From contig JBJHAX010000006.1 in the NCBI GenBank assembly GCA_050480705.1, positions 18,979-82,978 of the forward strand: a stretch of 64,000 nt of DNA, read 5' to 3'. Position numbers and translations under genes: made by a program. Under the pieces are notes generated by a model. It did no database searches and was not told where the DNA came from. It was given only the letters and a program-made list of their open reading frames with translations. The stretch is from JBJHAX01 sp050480705. Its GTDB lineage: Bacteria; Actinomycetota; Nitriliruptoria; Nitriliruptorales; Nitriliruptoraceae. Below, piece by piece: positions 37,170 to 46,360 of the stretch; the stretch's first letter is position 1; each line of letters begins with the position of its first letter.

Positions 37170-38263
37170 GACACCGCCGTGCCGCTGACACGGCGACGGG
37201 CGCCCAGGCCGCAGCCGCCGGGCTCGCGCACGACACGCCGGGAACGCCGCTCGTGCGCACACTCGTGCGCCGCACGCTGACCGGGATGTTCGGACCCCCG
37301 CCGTTCGACCCTGCGCTCGCGCCCGGTGATCCCGGTCTGACCGGCCCGGACTCCGCATCGTGGCGTGTCATCGCCGAGCCTGCCGCGATCGGCGGAGGCA
37401 TCCGCGGGTTGCTGCTGCAGATCGCACATCCACATGCGATGGCGGGAGTCCACGACCATTCGGCGTACCGCGACGACCCGCTGGGGCGGCTGCAGCGCAC
37501 GACGGCGTACGTCACCACCACCGCCTACGGTTCGACCGGTGAGGCCCTGGCGGTCATTCGCCGCGTGCGTGGCGTGCACCGGCGCGTCGTCGGGACCGCT
37601 CCTGATGGCCGTCGCTACGACGCAGCCGACCCGCACCTGCTCGCCTGGGTTTCGGTGGCGTTGACGTCGTCGTTCCTCGCCGCCGACCGGGCCTGGTCAC
37701 CACATCCGGTCGATACCGCGACCGCAGACGACTTCGTCGCTGAGCAGTCGACGATCGCCGCCCTGCTCGACCCGCGCGTCGATCTGGAGGCACTCGCAGC
37801 GGACACCGATGCGCTCGAAGATCTGCGCGCACGGCGCTTGCCGCTTCCCATGATCGACGAAGGCCACCTGCCCACGGACGTGGCGAGTCTCGAGCAACGG
37901 CTCGGGGCATTCGCATCGCAATTGCGGCTGGATGCTTCGGGGCGCGACGCGATCGCGTTCCTGCGGCGCCCTCCGCTGCCGATGTCTGCACGCGGCGGCT
38001 ACGCGCTGCTGTTCGCCGGGGCCATCGCCTCACTGACCGACACCGAACGCGCAGCTCTCGAGCTCGACGTCGACGACGAACAGCGTGCGTCCGCATCACG
38101 GCGCGCACGCCGCTTCTTCGCCGTGATGCGCCGTGCCAGCGGCACCGCTCCGTCCCGCCGGCTGGCCGCGCAACGAGCTCTCGCCCCTCGAGGCCGGCGA
38201 TCCGCTATCCTTGCTGGTGCCGCGCACCCGGTCGGGGTTGTCACGGAATCTTCCGAAGAATGA
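37166..38263 (+). CDS. MpaB-type oxygenase (DUF2236)
   Basis: Protein of 365 residues of the DUF2236/MpaB family, related to heme-b latex-clearing oxygenases. Recognisable parts are SWRVIAEPAAIGGGIRGLLLQIAHPHAMAGV (split here: GGGIRGLLLQIAHPHAMAG), containing the conserved HP pair, and HDHSAYRDDPLGRLQRT. The conserved histidines there and an Arg-rich helix are the family's likely heme-site residues. There is no signal peptide, although some relatives are secreted. The substrate is unknown. It overlaps the preceding hypothetical gene by four bases. Confidence 0.75.
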   Translation: MRHRRAADTATGAQAAAAGLAHDTPGTPLVRTLVRRTLTGMFGPPPFDPALAPGDPGLTGPDSASWRVIAEPAAIGGGIRGLLLQIAHPHAMAGVHDHSAYRDDPLGRLQRTTAYVTTTAYGSTGEALAVIRRVRGVHRRVVGTAPDGRRYDAADPHLLAWVSVALTSSFLAADRAWSPHPVDTATADDFVAEQSTIAALLDPRVDLEALAADTDALEDLRARRLPLPMIDEGHLPTDVASLEQRLGAFASQLRLDASGRDAIAFLRRPPLPMSARGGYALLFAGAIASLTDTERAALELDVDDEQRASASRRARRFFAVMRRASGTAPSRRLAAQRALAPRGRRSAILAGAAHPVGVVTESSEE

Positions 38264-38305
38264 GAATCCGCCCCGCCTGCGCGCGACGAGACAAGGGAAT
38301 TACAC

Positions 38306-38509
38306 ATGCCAGAAGGCACCGTCAAGTGGTTCAACGCCGACAAGGGCTTCGGGTTCATCGCCCCTGCCGACGGCGGCGAGGACCTGTTCGTCCACTTCTC
38401 GGCGATCCAGATGCAGGGCTACAAGTCACTCGAAGAGGGCCAGCAGGTCAGCTTCGAGGTCGGCCAGGGCCAGAAGGGCCCACAGGCGCAGAACGTTTCG
38501 CCTGTCTGA
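38306..38509 (+). CDS. Cold-shock protein (CspA family)
   Basis: Single OB-fold RNA chaperone of 67 residues. RNP1 (KGFGFIAP) and RNP2 (LFVHFSAI) are intact. The ATG has AAGG about nine bases upstream. It is 42 bp after the MpaB-type gene, close enough to be transcribed with it, and a strong terminator follows. Confidence 0.95.
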   Translation: MPEGTVKWFNADKGFGFIAPADGGEDLFVHFSAIQMQGYKSLEEGQQVSFEVGQGQKGPQAQNVSPV

Positions 38510-38580
38510 TCTTTCACCGAGACGACCGTTCGTCGGTGCACTGGCATGACGCCAACGCGTAGATGAAGGTCGCAACGTCC

Positions 38581-38610
38581 CGAGGGCCCCGCCGACAGGC
38601 GGGGCCCTCG
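38581..38610. terminator. Hairpin terminator after the cold-shock gene
   Basis: Perfect 13-bp GC-rich stem (CGAGGGCCCCGCC with its complement) and a GACA loop, 71 bp past the csp stop and 40 bp before the end of the convergent diguanylate cyclase gene. It can serve both directions. Confidence 0.75.
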
Positions 38611-38649
38611 GTCGTTGACCGCCGAATTCGCGTAAATGCACCGATCACC

Positions 38650-39882
38650 TCAGGTCGCGGGCGCGACGGGCGAGGCGACCACGCGGTCCTTGCCAGCCTT
38701 CTTCGCCTCGTACAGCGCGGCATCCGCCCGCCGGAAGGCGTCCTCGAGGCCCTCGGGGGCGGTGACGTCCACCTGTGCGACGCCCATGCTCGCGGTGATG
38801 CGTACGTGCCCTTCGTCGACCGGAACCTTCGCGTCGGCGACACGACGCCGCAGCTCGTCGGCGAGTTGGACCGCTGCGTCGAGGTCGGTGTCGGGCAGGA
38901 TCGCCAGGAACTCTTCACCTCCCCAGCGTGCGACGACATCGGACCCACGCAGACGCTGAGCCAACGCACGAGCGACCTGCTGGAGCACGGCATCACCGGT
39001 CGAATGCCCGTACCGGTCGTTGACGGACTTGAAGTCGTCGAGGTCGATGACGACGAGGCTCAGCGGCGTTGCAGTACGTACCGCACGTGACCTCTCCTGC
39101 GCCGCGTGATGCTCGATGTGGCGACGGTTGACGAGGCCGGTGAGCGTGTCGTACGTCGCGAGCTGCAACAGCTCGCGGTTCTGCCGTTCGAGTCGCTGCT
39201 GCTGGGCCTCCACGCGATGCCGCAAGGTTACGGCCCTGACCTCTGCGTTCCATCGCAACAATGCGAGGCATGCTCCGATGGCAGCGGCGGTCACACCGTT
39301 GACGAGATTCGACAGTCTCACGGCCTCGTCGGGTTGCATAGCGATCATCGCGAGTGAGTACGCGAGCAACGTCGCGAGGAACGCTGGAACGGTCACCGCC
39401 GGACGCACATGCACCACGAGACCCACGATCGTGCAGGCGACGAGGAACGGTGTGATGTTGGTCGTCACGAGCTGGTCGACCGCCACGATCGCCACACCGG
39501 CGGCAAGCACGACCCCCAGGGTCGCATGAAGCGCCACCTGCATCATGGCCGTCGGAGGCTGCTCTGTCCCCCATCTGCGCCCGGCGAGTACGAGCCCACC
39601 CATCCACACGAGCAGGACCGCATGCGTCGCCAGGATGCCCCGGCGCCAGACGGATTCGGCCGGTGACTCGGGGACGATCCCCCAGAAGATCACGAGATGC
39701 ACCACGTGGACGGGCAGGGCGAGCATCGCGACGAGGCGTACGCGGCGTGCCGCGATCAGGATCACCTCACCGACCACAGCTGGTGACGCCGCAGGCGTCG
39801 AACGCCGCCACCACGCCAGCGGCGTCGCCGTGTCGCTCGTAGCCGACGGGAGGCTCCCCGTCATGCGCGGTCCGGCGGGCAC
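38650..39882 (-). CDS. Membrane diguanylate cyclase
   Basis: GGDEF enzyme of 410 residues that makes cyclic di-GMP. The first 220 residues hold about six hydrophobic segments of no known sensor family, followed by a short coiled coil (about 225-245) and the GGDEF domain (about 245-405). The active site is RWGGEEFLA, and the product-inhibition I-site RGSD lies five residues before it. Substrate residues DLDDFKSVND are also present, so both activity and feedback control are likely. The start at 39882 is uncertain; an ATG at 39864 is an alternative. Confidence 0.88.
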   Translation of the reverse strand: MPAGPRMTGSLPSATSDTATPLAWWRRSTPAASPAVVGEVILIAARRVRLVAMLALPVHVVHLVIFWGIVPESPAESVWRRGILATHAVLLVWMGGLVLAGRRWGTEQPPTAMMQVALHATLGVVLAAGVAIVAVDQLVTTNITPFLVACTIVGLVVHVRPAVTVPAFLATLLAYSLAMIAMQPDEAVRLSNLVNGVTAAAIGACLALLRWNAEVRAVTLRHRVEAQQQRLERQNRELLQLATYDTLTGLVNRRHIEHHAAQERSRAVRTATPLSLVVIDLDDFKSVNDRYGHSTGDAVLQQVARALAQRLRGSDVVARWGGEEFLAILPDTDLDAAVQLADELRRRVADAKVPVDEGHVRITASMGVAQVDVTAPEGLEDAFRRADAALYEAKKAGKDRVVASPVAPAT

Positions 39883-40180
39883 CGGCCATCACGCTGTGAC
39901 GTTGCCGGGCTGAACGTGCCGGGCATCACGGCCTCCTCCATGGCGCACACACCTTGCGACACCCATGTCCGGACGTGCTCGAGCGTCCTGGTGGAACGCT
40001 GATGCTCGCAGGCGACCACGTGGGTGGCAACGATCTCATCTCGTCACGCGACTGATCGCTGGCGGCGATCCGTGACCCGCACGAACCTCGCCGGCGCATC
40101 GCGGTCGACTAGCCTTCGCGCACGTTTCCGGTCGCGGCATCCGTTTCGCGTCGGGGCACGCCGTTGATCGGGGGCAGGCA
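39883..40180. other. Divergent intergenic region
   Basis: Nearly 300 bp between the diguanylate cyclase and the OmpR-type regulator, both transcribed away from it. It must hold both promoters. I see no RNA gene, no convincing open frame and no clear operator in it. Confidence 0.5.
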
Positions 40181-40876
40181 ATGGCGCGGATCCTCGCTAT
40201 CGATGACGACACGCGGACGCTCACCGCCATTAGTCGGGGACTCCAGCGCGTCGGACACGACGTCGTCGTCGCACGCAACGCCCGCACCGGCCTCGCCGCC
40301 GTCGCGGAGACGAGTCCCGAAGCAGTCGTGCTCGACCTTCGGCTGCCCGATCTCGACGGCATCGAACTGCTGCGACGCCTGCGTCGTTCGAGTCGCATAC
40401 CAGTCCTCCTGCTCTCAGGTCGCGGCACGTTGGATGCCAGGATCGCGGCATTCGATGTCGGCGCCGACGATTTCGTCGACAAGCCGTGCGCGATGAGCGA
40501 GTTGCGTGCCCGCGTCGACGCGTCGCTGCGGCGCGCGTACGGCGAGCGCTGCGACGTCACGCCAGTCGTCGCGACGGAGGCGCTACGCGTCGATCTCCAC
40601 AAACACATTGCGGTCGTCGACGGGAGCGAAATCCATTTGACCCCGATGCAGTGGCGGCTGCTGGACGTCCTCATCCGTCACCCGGGCCAATTGCTCGCGC
40701 ACGACACACTGATCGCGGCCATGTGGGGGCCACGCCACGGCGACGAGGTGCGCGACGCCCTTCGCGTCCACGTTCGTCACCTGCGCGTGCGCCTCGGCGA
40801 CGACGCATCCGCGCCCCGCTACATCCGCACTGAGCCTCGCACCGGCTACCGCTGGATCGCCGGCGGCGTGGGCTGA
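40181..40876 (+). CDS. OmpR-family response regulator
   Basis: Regulator of 231 residues. The receiver has Asp9/Asp10, phosphoacceptor Asp52 (VVLDLRLPD), and Lys in VDKPCAMSEL. The C-terminal winged helix (about 135-228) has LTPMQWRLLDVLIRHPGQLL and TEPRTGYRWIAG, the OmpR/PhoB pattern closest to KdpE. It lies two bases before the PAS kinase gene, its obvious partner. No kdp genes are near, so targets are unknown. Confidence 0.88.
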   Translation: MARILAIDDDTRTLTAISRGLQRVGHDVVVARNARTGLAAVAETSPEAVVLDLRLPDLDGIELLRRLRRSSRIPVLLLSGRGTLDARIAAFDVGADDFVDKPCAMSELRARVDASLRRAYGERCDVTPVVATEALRVDLHKHIAVVDGSEIHLTPMQWRLLDVLIRHPGQLLAHDTLIAAMWGPRHGDEVRDALRVHVRHLRVRLGDDASAPRYIRTEPRTGYRWIAGGVG

Positions 40877-40878
40877 CC

Positions 40879-42366
40879 GTGACGCTGCCGTCACCGTTGC
40901 GCCAGTTCGTCGAGTCCTCACCCGACGGTGTGGTCGTCCTCGACGCCGACGCCTCGATCGTCGACGTCAACCGGCCGCTGCAGCAACTCATCGGCGGACC
41001 CACCGTGCGCGAGTTGCGCGGCTCCACGTTCGCGACGTTTGTCGCCGAGGCAGACCGGACACGCACGACCGCGCTGCTCGTCGGTGTCGCGACCGGGGCA
41101 CGGCGATCCGCGAGCTTCGACGCCACCCTGCTCGACGGCGATCGTCGCCGAGTGCCCTGCACGCTCGGTGCAACACGTGTCGGACACCACACGCTCGTCG
41201 TCGCCCACGATCTGAGCGCACGCATCCGCCGTGACGAGGAGCGAACCCGGCTCGCAGAACACCTCGCGCGCGTCCAGCGACTCGAAACCGCCGGCCAGCT
41301 CGCGGGCGCACTTGCGCACGACCTCAACAACATCCTCGGCGTCATGCGTGCCAACCTCGACCTGGCGACGGAATCCGCTCATGCGGCGACCTCGAAAGCC
41401 GGGAACCTCGCCGAGGTTCTGTACGAAGACCTCGACGAACTGCGCGCCGCACTCGACTCAGCAGAACGCCTGACGGAACGACTCCTCGGTTTTGCACGCA
41501 CAGAACCCGACGAAGCAGCATCCGCGGACGTCGAACTCGTCGTACACGGTGTCGAGCGGCTGATCCGTCGCTCGCTACCCGAAGGCGTCGAGTTCGGCGT
41601 CGCCGTTGCCGCAGACCTGCCGGCGGTCGCGGTCGCACCGGCCCGCCTGGAACAAGGCCTGGTCAACCTCGTCATGAACGCCCGCGACGCTGTCGGCGAG
41701 GACGGCAGAATCAACGTGATCGCCTCCGCTGTCGAGGACGTCGACCCCACGATGCAGTGGGCGCCCGCGGTCCGCGTCGAGGTGAACGACGACGGTGACG
41801 GCATGACCGACAACGTGCGGGTGCGCGCGTTCGAGCCGCTGTTCACGACCAAAGGATCCGGCGGCGGAACGGGTCTCGGACTTTCGAGCGTCCTCGCGCT
41901 GGCGCACGAGGCCGGCGGCGATGTGCAGTTGACGTCGCGACCCGGCCTCGGCACATCCGTGGGGCTGCTGCTGCCCGCCGCACGCGACAACGAACCGTCG
42001 CCAGACCGTCGCGACGAGCCGGTCGGTGGTGTCCGCGTGCTCGTGGCAACACCACGTTCTGACGCAGCCGGCGCCATCGAAGCGATGCTGCAGTCGGCTG
42101 GCTACCGGGTGAGTTCCGCCCGCGATGCGGCCCAAGCGGACGATGCGATCACCAGCGGTGGTGTCGCGGTGGCCCTGCTCGACATCGCCTGGCCAGGTGA
42201 ACACGTGACACGCTTGGCCGGCCGCGCCGCCGATGCCGGGGTCGCAGTGGCGTTCCTCTCATCTGGCGACGGGCCCGACACACTCGACGGCATCGCCGTG
42301 CTCACGTACCCGTTCAGCACCAGCCGTCTGCTCGACGCCTTGACCGAGGCGCTGGCAGCGACGTGA
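40879..42366 (+). CDS. PAS histidine kinase with a degenerate C-terminal receiver
   Basis: Kinase of 495 residues. A PAS domain (about 5-115) is followed by HisKA with His147 in LAHDLNNILGV, an HATPase_c domain (about 235-365; LVNLVMNARDAV, DDGDGM, TTKGSGGGTGLGLSS) and a receiver-like tail (about 374-495). The HDLNN form of the H-box is the NtrB-like/hybrid class. The tail starts VRVLVATPRSD where a receiver needs two acidic residues, keeps Asp in ALLDIAWPG, and has Tyr in LTYPFS instead of the essential Lys. It should therefore not undergo normal phosphotransfer. No membrane span is seen, so it senses something inside the cell. Confidence 0.86.
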   Translation: MTLPSPLRQFVESSPDGVVVLDADASIVDVNRPLQQLIGGPTVRELRGSTFATFVAEADRTRTTALLVGVATGARRSASFDATLLDGDRRRVPCTLGATRVGHHTLVVAHDLSARIRRDEERTRLAEHLARVQRLETAGQLAGALAHDLNNILGVMRANLDLATESAHAATSKAGNLAEVLYEDLDELRAALDSAERLTERLLGFARTEPDEAASADVELVVHGVERLIRRSLPEGVEFGVAVAADLPAVAVAPARLEQGLVNLVMNARDAVGEDGRINVIASAVEDVDPTMQWAPAVRVEVNDDGDGMTDNVRVRAFEPLFTTKGSGGGTGLGLSSVLALAHEAGGDVQLTSRPGLGTSVGLLLPAARDNEPSPDRRDEPVGGVRVLVATPRSDAAGAIEAMLQSAGYRVSSARDAAQADDAITSGGVAVALLDIAWPGEHVTRLAGRAADAGVAVAFLSSGDGPDTLDGIAVLTYPFSTSRLLDALTEALAAT

Positions 42367-42414
42367 GCAACCGCGTCCGCAACCGGCAGCGGCCGGCCGC
42401 GCTTTCCACGCACG

Positions 42415-42440
42415 TGCGACGGCGCCTGCGCGCCGTCGCA
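42415..42440. terminator. Bidirectional hairpin terminator
   Basis: Perfect 10-bp stem (TGCGACGGCG with its complement) and a CCTGCG loop between the convergent kinase and acyl-CoA dehydrogenase genes. It ends four bases before the latter's stop codon. Confidence 0.65.
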
Positions 42441-42443
42441 TGC

Positions 42444-43622
42444 TCACGACCACGGAGCGTTGCGTGACGGGTCGGCCACCATCTGCCGCGCCACGACCAT
42501 GCGGTGCACTTCATCGGGACCGTCGTACAGGCGTGCGCCGCGTGCTTCACGAAACATGCGCTCGAGGGGAAGGTCGCCGCTGACGCCGGCCGCGCCGTGG
42601 ACCTGGATCGCGCGGTCGAGCACGTCGTTGAGCATACGCGCCGTGACGAACTTGACCAGTGAGACATGGGTGCGTGCGTCGTGTCCGGCGTCGATGGCGC
42701 GTGCCGCGTCGAGCGTCACCAGCCGCGCCGCGTGGATCTGCGCCGCTGACTCCGCGATGTAGCGCTGGACCTCACCCTTCTCGGCGAGCGCCGAGCCGTG
42801 GGCGTAGCGCATGCCCGCCCAGGTGCACATCAGCTCGAAGGCCCGTTCGGCCTGACCGACCCAGCGGGCGCCGTCCAGAATTCGTGCACGTTGCAGGCGG
42901 GTCTGCGCGATCCGGAAGCCCTCGCCCCGCTCGCCGAGCAGATGCTCGTCACCGACGCGAACCCCTTCGAGGCGTATCTCACCGAAGCTGCTCGGGGACG
43001 TGCCCAGCACCGGGATGAGGCGCTCGAGCGTGTAGCCGGGCGTGTCGGTGGGAACGACGAACGCGGAGAACTGACGGTGCAACTCCGCAGTCGGATCAGT
43101 CTTGGCCAGCACCGTGACGAACGACGCCCGGTCCGCCCAGGACGTGAACCACTTGTGCCCGTCGATTGTCCAGCCGTGCCCGTCGAAGGTCGCGGTCGTA
43201 CGCATCATCTTGGGATCGGAGCCCGCGACCTCGGGTTCGGTCATTCCGACACCCGTGAAGAGCCCCTCGCTGACGAGACGCCCGAGCCACTGTTCACGCA
43301 GTTCGGACGACGCGAACTCTTCGAGCAGCATGGCGTCCTCGAGCGTGTGCATGCCGAGGGCGACAGGACCGGGACTTGCGCGGCCCGCGACTTCGAGCAC
43401 ATGGACCGTGTCGACGAGGTCGAGGCCGCCACCTCCCATCGTCACCGGATGCCCGAGCGCCCACAGGTCCCGGTCCCGCGCGAGCTGCATGCAGGCGGCC
43501 AGCTGCCCGGCGCCCGACAGGTCGAGCAGTTGCTCTTCGTAGGGCACGATTTCGTCATCGACGAAGCGGCGCAGCTGTTCGCGCAGCGCCTGTATCTCCT
43601 CGGAAGGGACGAAGCCGCTCAT
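42444..43622 (-). CDS. Acyl-CoA dehydrogenase (ACAD10/11-like)
   Basis: FAD enzyme of 392 residues with the N-terminal helical, central beta and C-terminal helical domains of the family. VGMTEPEVAGSDPKMMRTTA is the flavin-binding middle segment, and the C-terminal HGAAGVSGDLPLERMFREAR and YDGPDEVHR hold the FAD contact and likely catalytic Asp of the ACAD10/11 branch. It oxidises acyl-CoA thioesters of unknown chain length. The ATG at 43622 has GGAGG seven bases upstream and overlaps the ATPase stop by four bases. That puts it oddly as the last gene of an ion-transport operon. Confidence 0.86.
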   Translation of the reverse strand: MSGFVPSEEIQALREQLRRFVDDEIVPYEEQLLDLSGAGQLAACMQLARDRDLWALGHPVTMGGGGLDLVDTVHVLEVAGRASPGPVALGMHTLEDAMLLEEFASSELREQWLGRLVSEGLFTGVGMTEPEVAGSDPKMMRTTATFDGHGWTIDGHKWFTSWADRASFVTVLAKTDPTAELHRQFSAFVVPTDTPGYTLERLIPVLGTSPSSFGEIRLEGVRVGDEHLLGERGEGFRIAQTRLQRARILDGARWVGQAERAFELMCTWAGMRYAHGSALAEKGEVQRYIAESAAQIHAARLVTLDAARAIDAGHDARTHVSLVKFVTARMLNDVLDRAIQVHGAAGVSGDLPLERMFREARGARLYDGPDEVHRMVVARQMVADPSRNAPWS

Positions 43623-46360
43623 CTCACCACCTCCTGCCGTGCGGTCGCCGCCTCCTGCCCACGCATCGCCGGAAGCCGCGACCGAAGCCACTTGTGCAGC
43701 TCACTGACCGCGACGACGGCGAGCGCGACGACGCCGATGCGCAGCCATCCTCCGGCAGGAACCGGGCCGATCTGGAGCACCGTCTGGGTCGCGGCAACGT
43801 GCAGCGCTGCGACATGCAGGCTGGTCGCGATCACGGTCGACACCAGCAGGAACAGGTTGCCGCGCACGTGTGTCGTGACGATCGAGCGGCGCTCCGAACG
43901 TGCGTTGTAGGCGTGGACGGCCATCGCCATCACGAGTGCCGACAGGGCCGCACCCCGTTGGCTTGCGGCGTCGAGGCCGACATCGCGCGCCCACAGATAT
44001 ACCCACAGGCTCCCGACAGCCATCGTCACACCGGTCACCGCTGCCCGTTCCCACAGCACCGGGCTGACGATGCCTTCCTCACGCCGGCGCGGCGGCCGGT
44101 CGAGCACGTCGGGCTCCGCGCGGTCGAAGGCCAGTGCGACGTCCTGGAGCCCGTTGGTGACGACGTTGAGCCACAGCAGCGCCGCGGGGGTGTAGGGCAG
44201 CGGCAACCCAGCGATGATCGACGTCAGAATCGCGACGATGGCTGCCACGCCGGTCGAGATCAGGAAGTAGGTGACCTTGCGGACGTTGTCGAAGACTACG
44301 CGCCCCTCTTCGACCGCGTTCGCGATCGACACGAACGCATCGTCGGTGAGCACCATGTCGCTGGCTTCACGTGCCACGTCGGTGCCCGAGCGCCCCATCG
44401 CCACCCCGATGTCGGCGGCTTTCAAGGCAGGCCCGTCGTTGACGCCGTCGCCGGTGACCGCGACGACCTGGCCGTGCGACTGCAGTGCGCGCACGACCCG
44501 CAGCTTGTGGTCGGGGGCGACCCGTGCGTAGACGTCGACATCCTGGACGGATCCAGCGAGCTCCTCGTCATCGATGCGTTCGAGATCGTTGCCGGTCAAC
44601 ACGCGGCCGCCGCGCTCGTCGATGCCGACCTCGGCGGCGATGGCGCGTGCCGTTGCCGCATGGTCGCCGGTGATCATCACCACACGAATGCCGGCGCTGC
44701 GACAGCGTTTCACGGCCTCGACGACACCTTCACGCGGTGGATCCTGCAGGCCCAGCAGCCCGGTGAGCACAAGTCCAGCTGGCGTCGGGGGACGTTCGGG
44801 GTCGATCTTGTCGGCCGCGACGTCCAGGCGCACCTCGGCCGTGGCCAGCACACGCAGGCCCCGTGAAGCGAGCTGTTCGGCGGCCTGCATCACCTCGTCG
44901 GTGTCGAGCCGCTCGACAGCATCGGATCCGCGCATCTGGTCGCAGAGTTCGACGACACGTTCCGGCGCGCCCTTCAGGCGCAGCACGGGACCGTCTTCAT
45001 CCACGACGCTCAGTGCGTACCGAAGCGACGATTCGAACGGGACGCTGGCCAGGATCGTCGCCACCCGCCGGGCACGCATCGGCTTCATGCCGACCACATG
45101 TGCGGCTTCGAGCAGCGCCGTTTCGGTCGGGTCGCCACGCCTGTCGACGATCTCGTCGTCCTCGACACGCAGCGATGCCTCATTGGCAAGCACCGCGGAT
45201 AGCAGCGCCGCGTGCAGCGGCCCTTCGGGGTCGTCGCGCACGACGTCGGACGCGTCCGCGTAGGCGCGTTCATCGTCGATCTGCGTCGCGAACCGGGCCC
45301 AACCCGCCGGTGTCCATGCGTCGATGACCGTCATCCGGTTGGCGGTCAGCGTGCCGGTCTTGTCCGAGCCGATCACGTCGGTGCTGCCCAGGGTCTCCAC
45401 GGCGGGCAGTGACCGGATGATCGCCCGGCGTTGCGCCATGCGGCGCACGCCCAGCGCCAGCGCGACCGTGAGGGCGACGGGAAGACCCTCGGGGACCACG
45501 GCCACCGCCAGGGCGACCGCGGTGAGAAACATCTCGTCGGCGCGGCCACCCAGTGCGAGCCCCAGGAAGAAAGCGACGACGGTCGAGGCGACGACGGCCG
45601 CAGCGATCACATTGGCAAACCGGCGCATGCGCGCCTGCAACGGCGTTTCGGGACGTTCCTGCTGGCGGATGCTCTCGGCGATTCCGCCGAGCTGGGTCGC
45701 TCCGGCGGTGGCGACGACGACGCCGACGCCGCGTCCGCTGGCCACGACGCTGCCCATGAATGCGATGTTGGTGCGGTCGGCGGCGAGCAGATCATGGTCG
45801 AGCGGATGCGTCGACTTGCGCACCGGAGTGCTCTCGCCGGTCAACAGCGACTCATCGACGTCGAGCGTGACCGCCTGGGCGAGACGCAGGTCGGCCGGCA
45901 CCCGCGTGCCGGAAGTCAGCAGCACGACATCGCCGGGGACCAGCGCCCTTGCCTCAAGGTCGCGCTCGGTGTCGTCACGCACGACGCTCGACTGCGGCGC
46001 GGCCAGCTCCATGAGCGCATGGACGGACATCTCCGCGCGCCGCTCCTGCACGAAACCAATCGTGGCGTTGATCACCAGCACGGCGGCGATGACGCCCGCG
46101 TCTGCGTACTCGTCGATCAGCAGCGTCACGACGAGCGCGACCAGCAGGATGGTGATGAGCGGGCTGGTGAACTGGGCGAGCAGAATCGCGAACCAGCTGC
46201 GCGGTTCGTCGCGTGCGAGTTCGTTCGGTCCGTGGATACGCAGTCGTTCCTGCGCCTGTTCGCTCGACAGGCCGTGCTCGAGGTCGGTGTCGAGTTCCGC
46301 GACGACATCGGCGACGTCGGCGGCGTGCCAGGCCTGGTGGACCGAGAGGTCATGTGGCAT
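43619..46360 (-). CDS. P2-type cation-transporting ATPase
   Basis: Integral membrane pump of 913 residues. Motifs in order are TGES (174-177), PEGLP in M4 (290-294), the phosphorylation site DKTGT (Asp333), KGAPE for nucleotide binding, MITGDH and GDGVNDGPAL. The C-terminal WLNVVTNGLQDVALAFD helix resembles M6 of Ca2+/Mn2+ pumps, and the Glu in PEGLP is the usual cation ligand. Ca2+, Mn2+, Na+ or H+ are possible, and the ion cannot be fixed from sequence alone. The start ATG 46360 has GGGAGG about nine bases upstream and overlaps the end of the FNT gene by eleven bases. Confidence 0.9.
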   Translation of the reverse strand: MPHDLSVHQAWHAADVADVVAELDTDLEHGLSSEQAQERLRIHGPNELARDEPRSWFAILLAQFTSPLITILLVALVVTLLIDEYADAGVIAAVLVINATIGFVQERRAEMSVHALMELAAPQSSVVRDDTERDLEARALVPGDVVLLTSGTRVPADLRLAQAVTLDVDESLLTGESTPVRKSTHPLDHDLLAADRTNIAFMGSVVASGRGVGVVVATAGATQLGGIAESIRQQERPETPLQARMRRFANVIAAAVVASTVVAFFLGLALGGRADEMFLTAVALAVAVVPEGLPVALTVALALGVRRMAQRRAIIRSLPAVETLGSTDVIGSDKTGTLTANRMTVIDAWTPAGWARFATQIDDERAYADASDVVRDDPEGPLHAALLSAVLANEASLRVEDDEIVDRRGDPTETALLEAAHVVGMKPMRARRVATILASVPFESSLRYALSVVDEDGPVLRLKGAPERVVELCDQMRGSDAVERLDTDEVMQAAEQLASRGLRVLATAEVRLDVAADKIDPERPPTPAGLVLTGLLGLQDPPREGVVEAVKRCRSAGIRVVMITGDHAATARAIAAEVGIDERGGRVLTGNDLERIDDEELAGSVQDVDVYARVAPDHKLRVVRALQSHGQVVAVTGDGVNDGPALKAADIGVAMGRSGTDVAREASDMVLTDDAFVSIANAVEEGRVVFDNVRKVTYFLISTGVAAIVAILTSIIAGLPLPYTPAALLWLNVVTNGLQDVALAFDRAEPDVLDRPPRRREEGIVSPVLWERAAVTGVTMAVGSLWVYLWARDVGLDAASQRGAALSALVMAMAVHAYNARSERRSIVTTHVRGNLFLLVSTVIATSLHVAALHVAATQTVLQIGPVPAGGWLRIGVVALAVVAVSELHKWLRSRLPAMRGQEAATARQEVVR

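Noticed and set aside
40181..42366. KdpDE potassium-sensing pair
   Set aside because: The regulator is OmpR/KdpE-like, but the kinase is PAS-based without a KdpD domain and no kdp structural genes are present.
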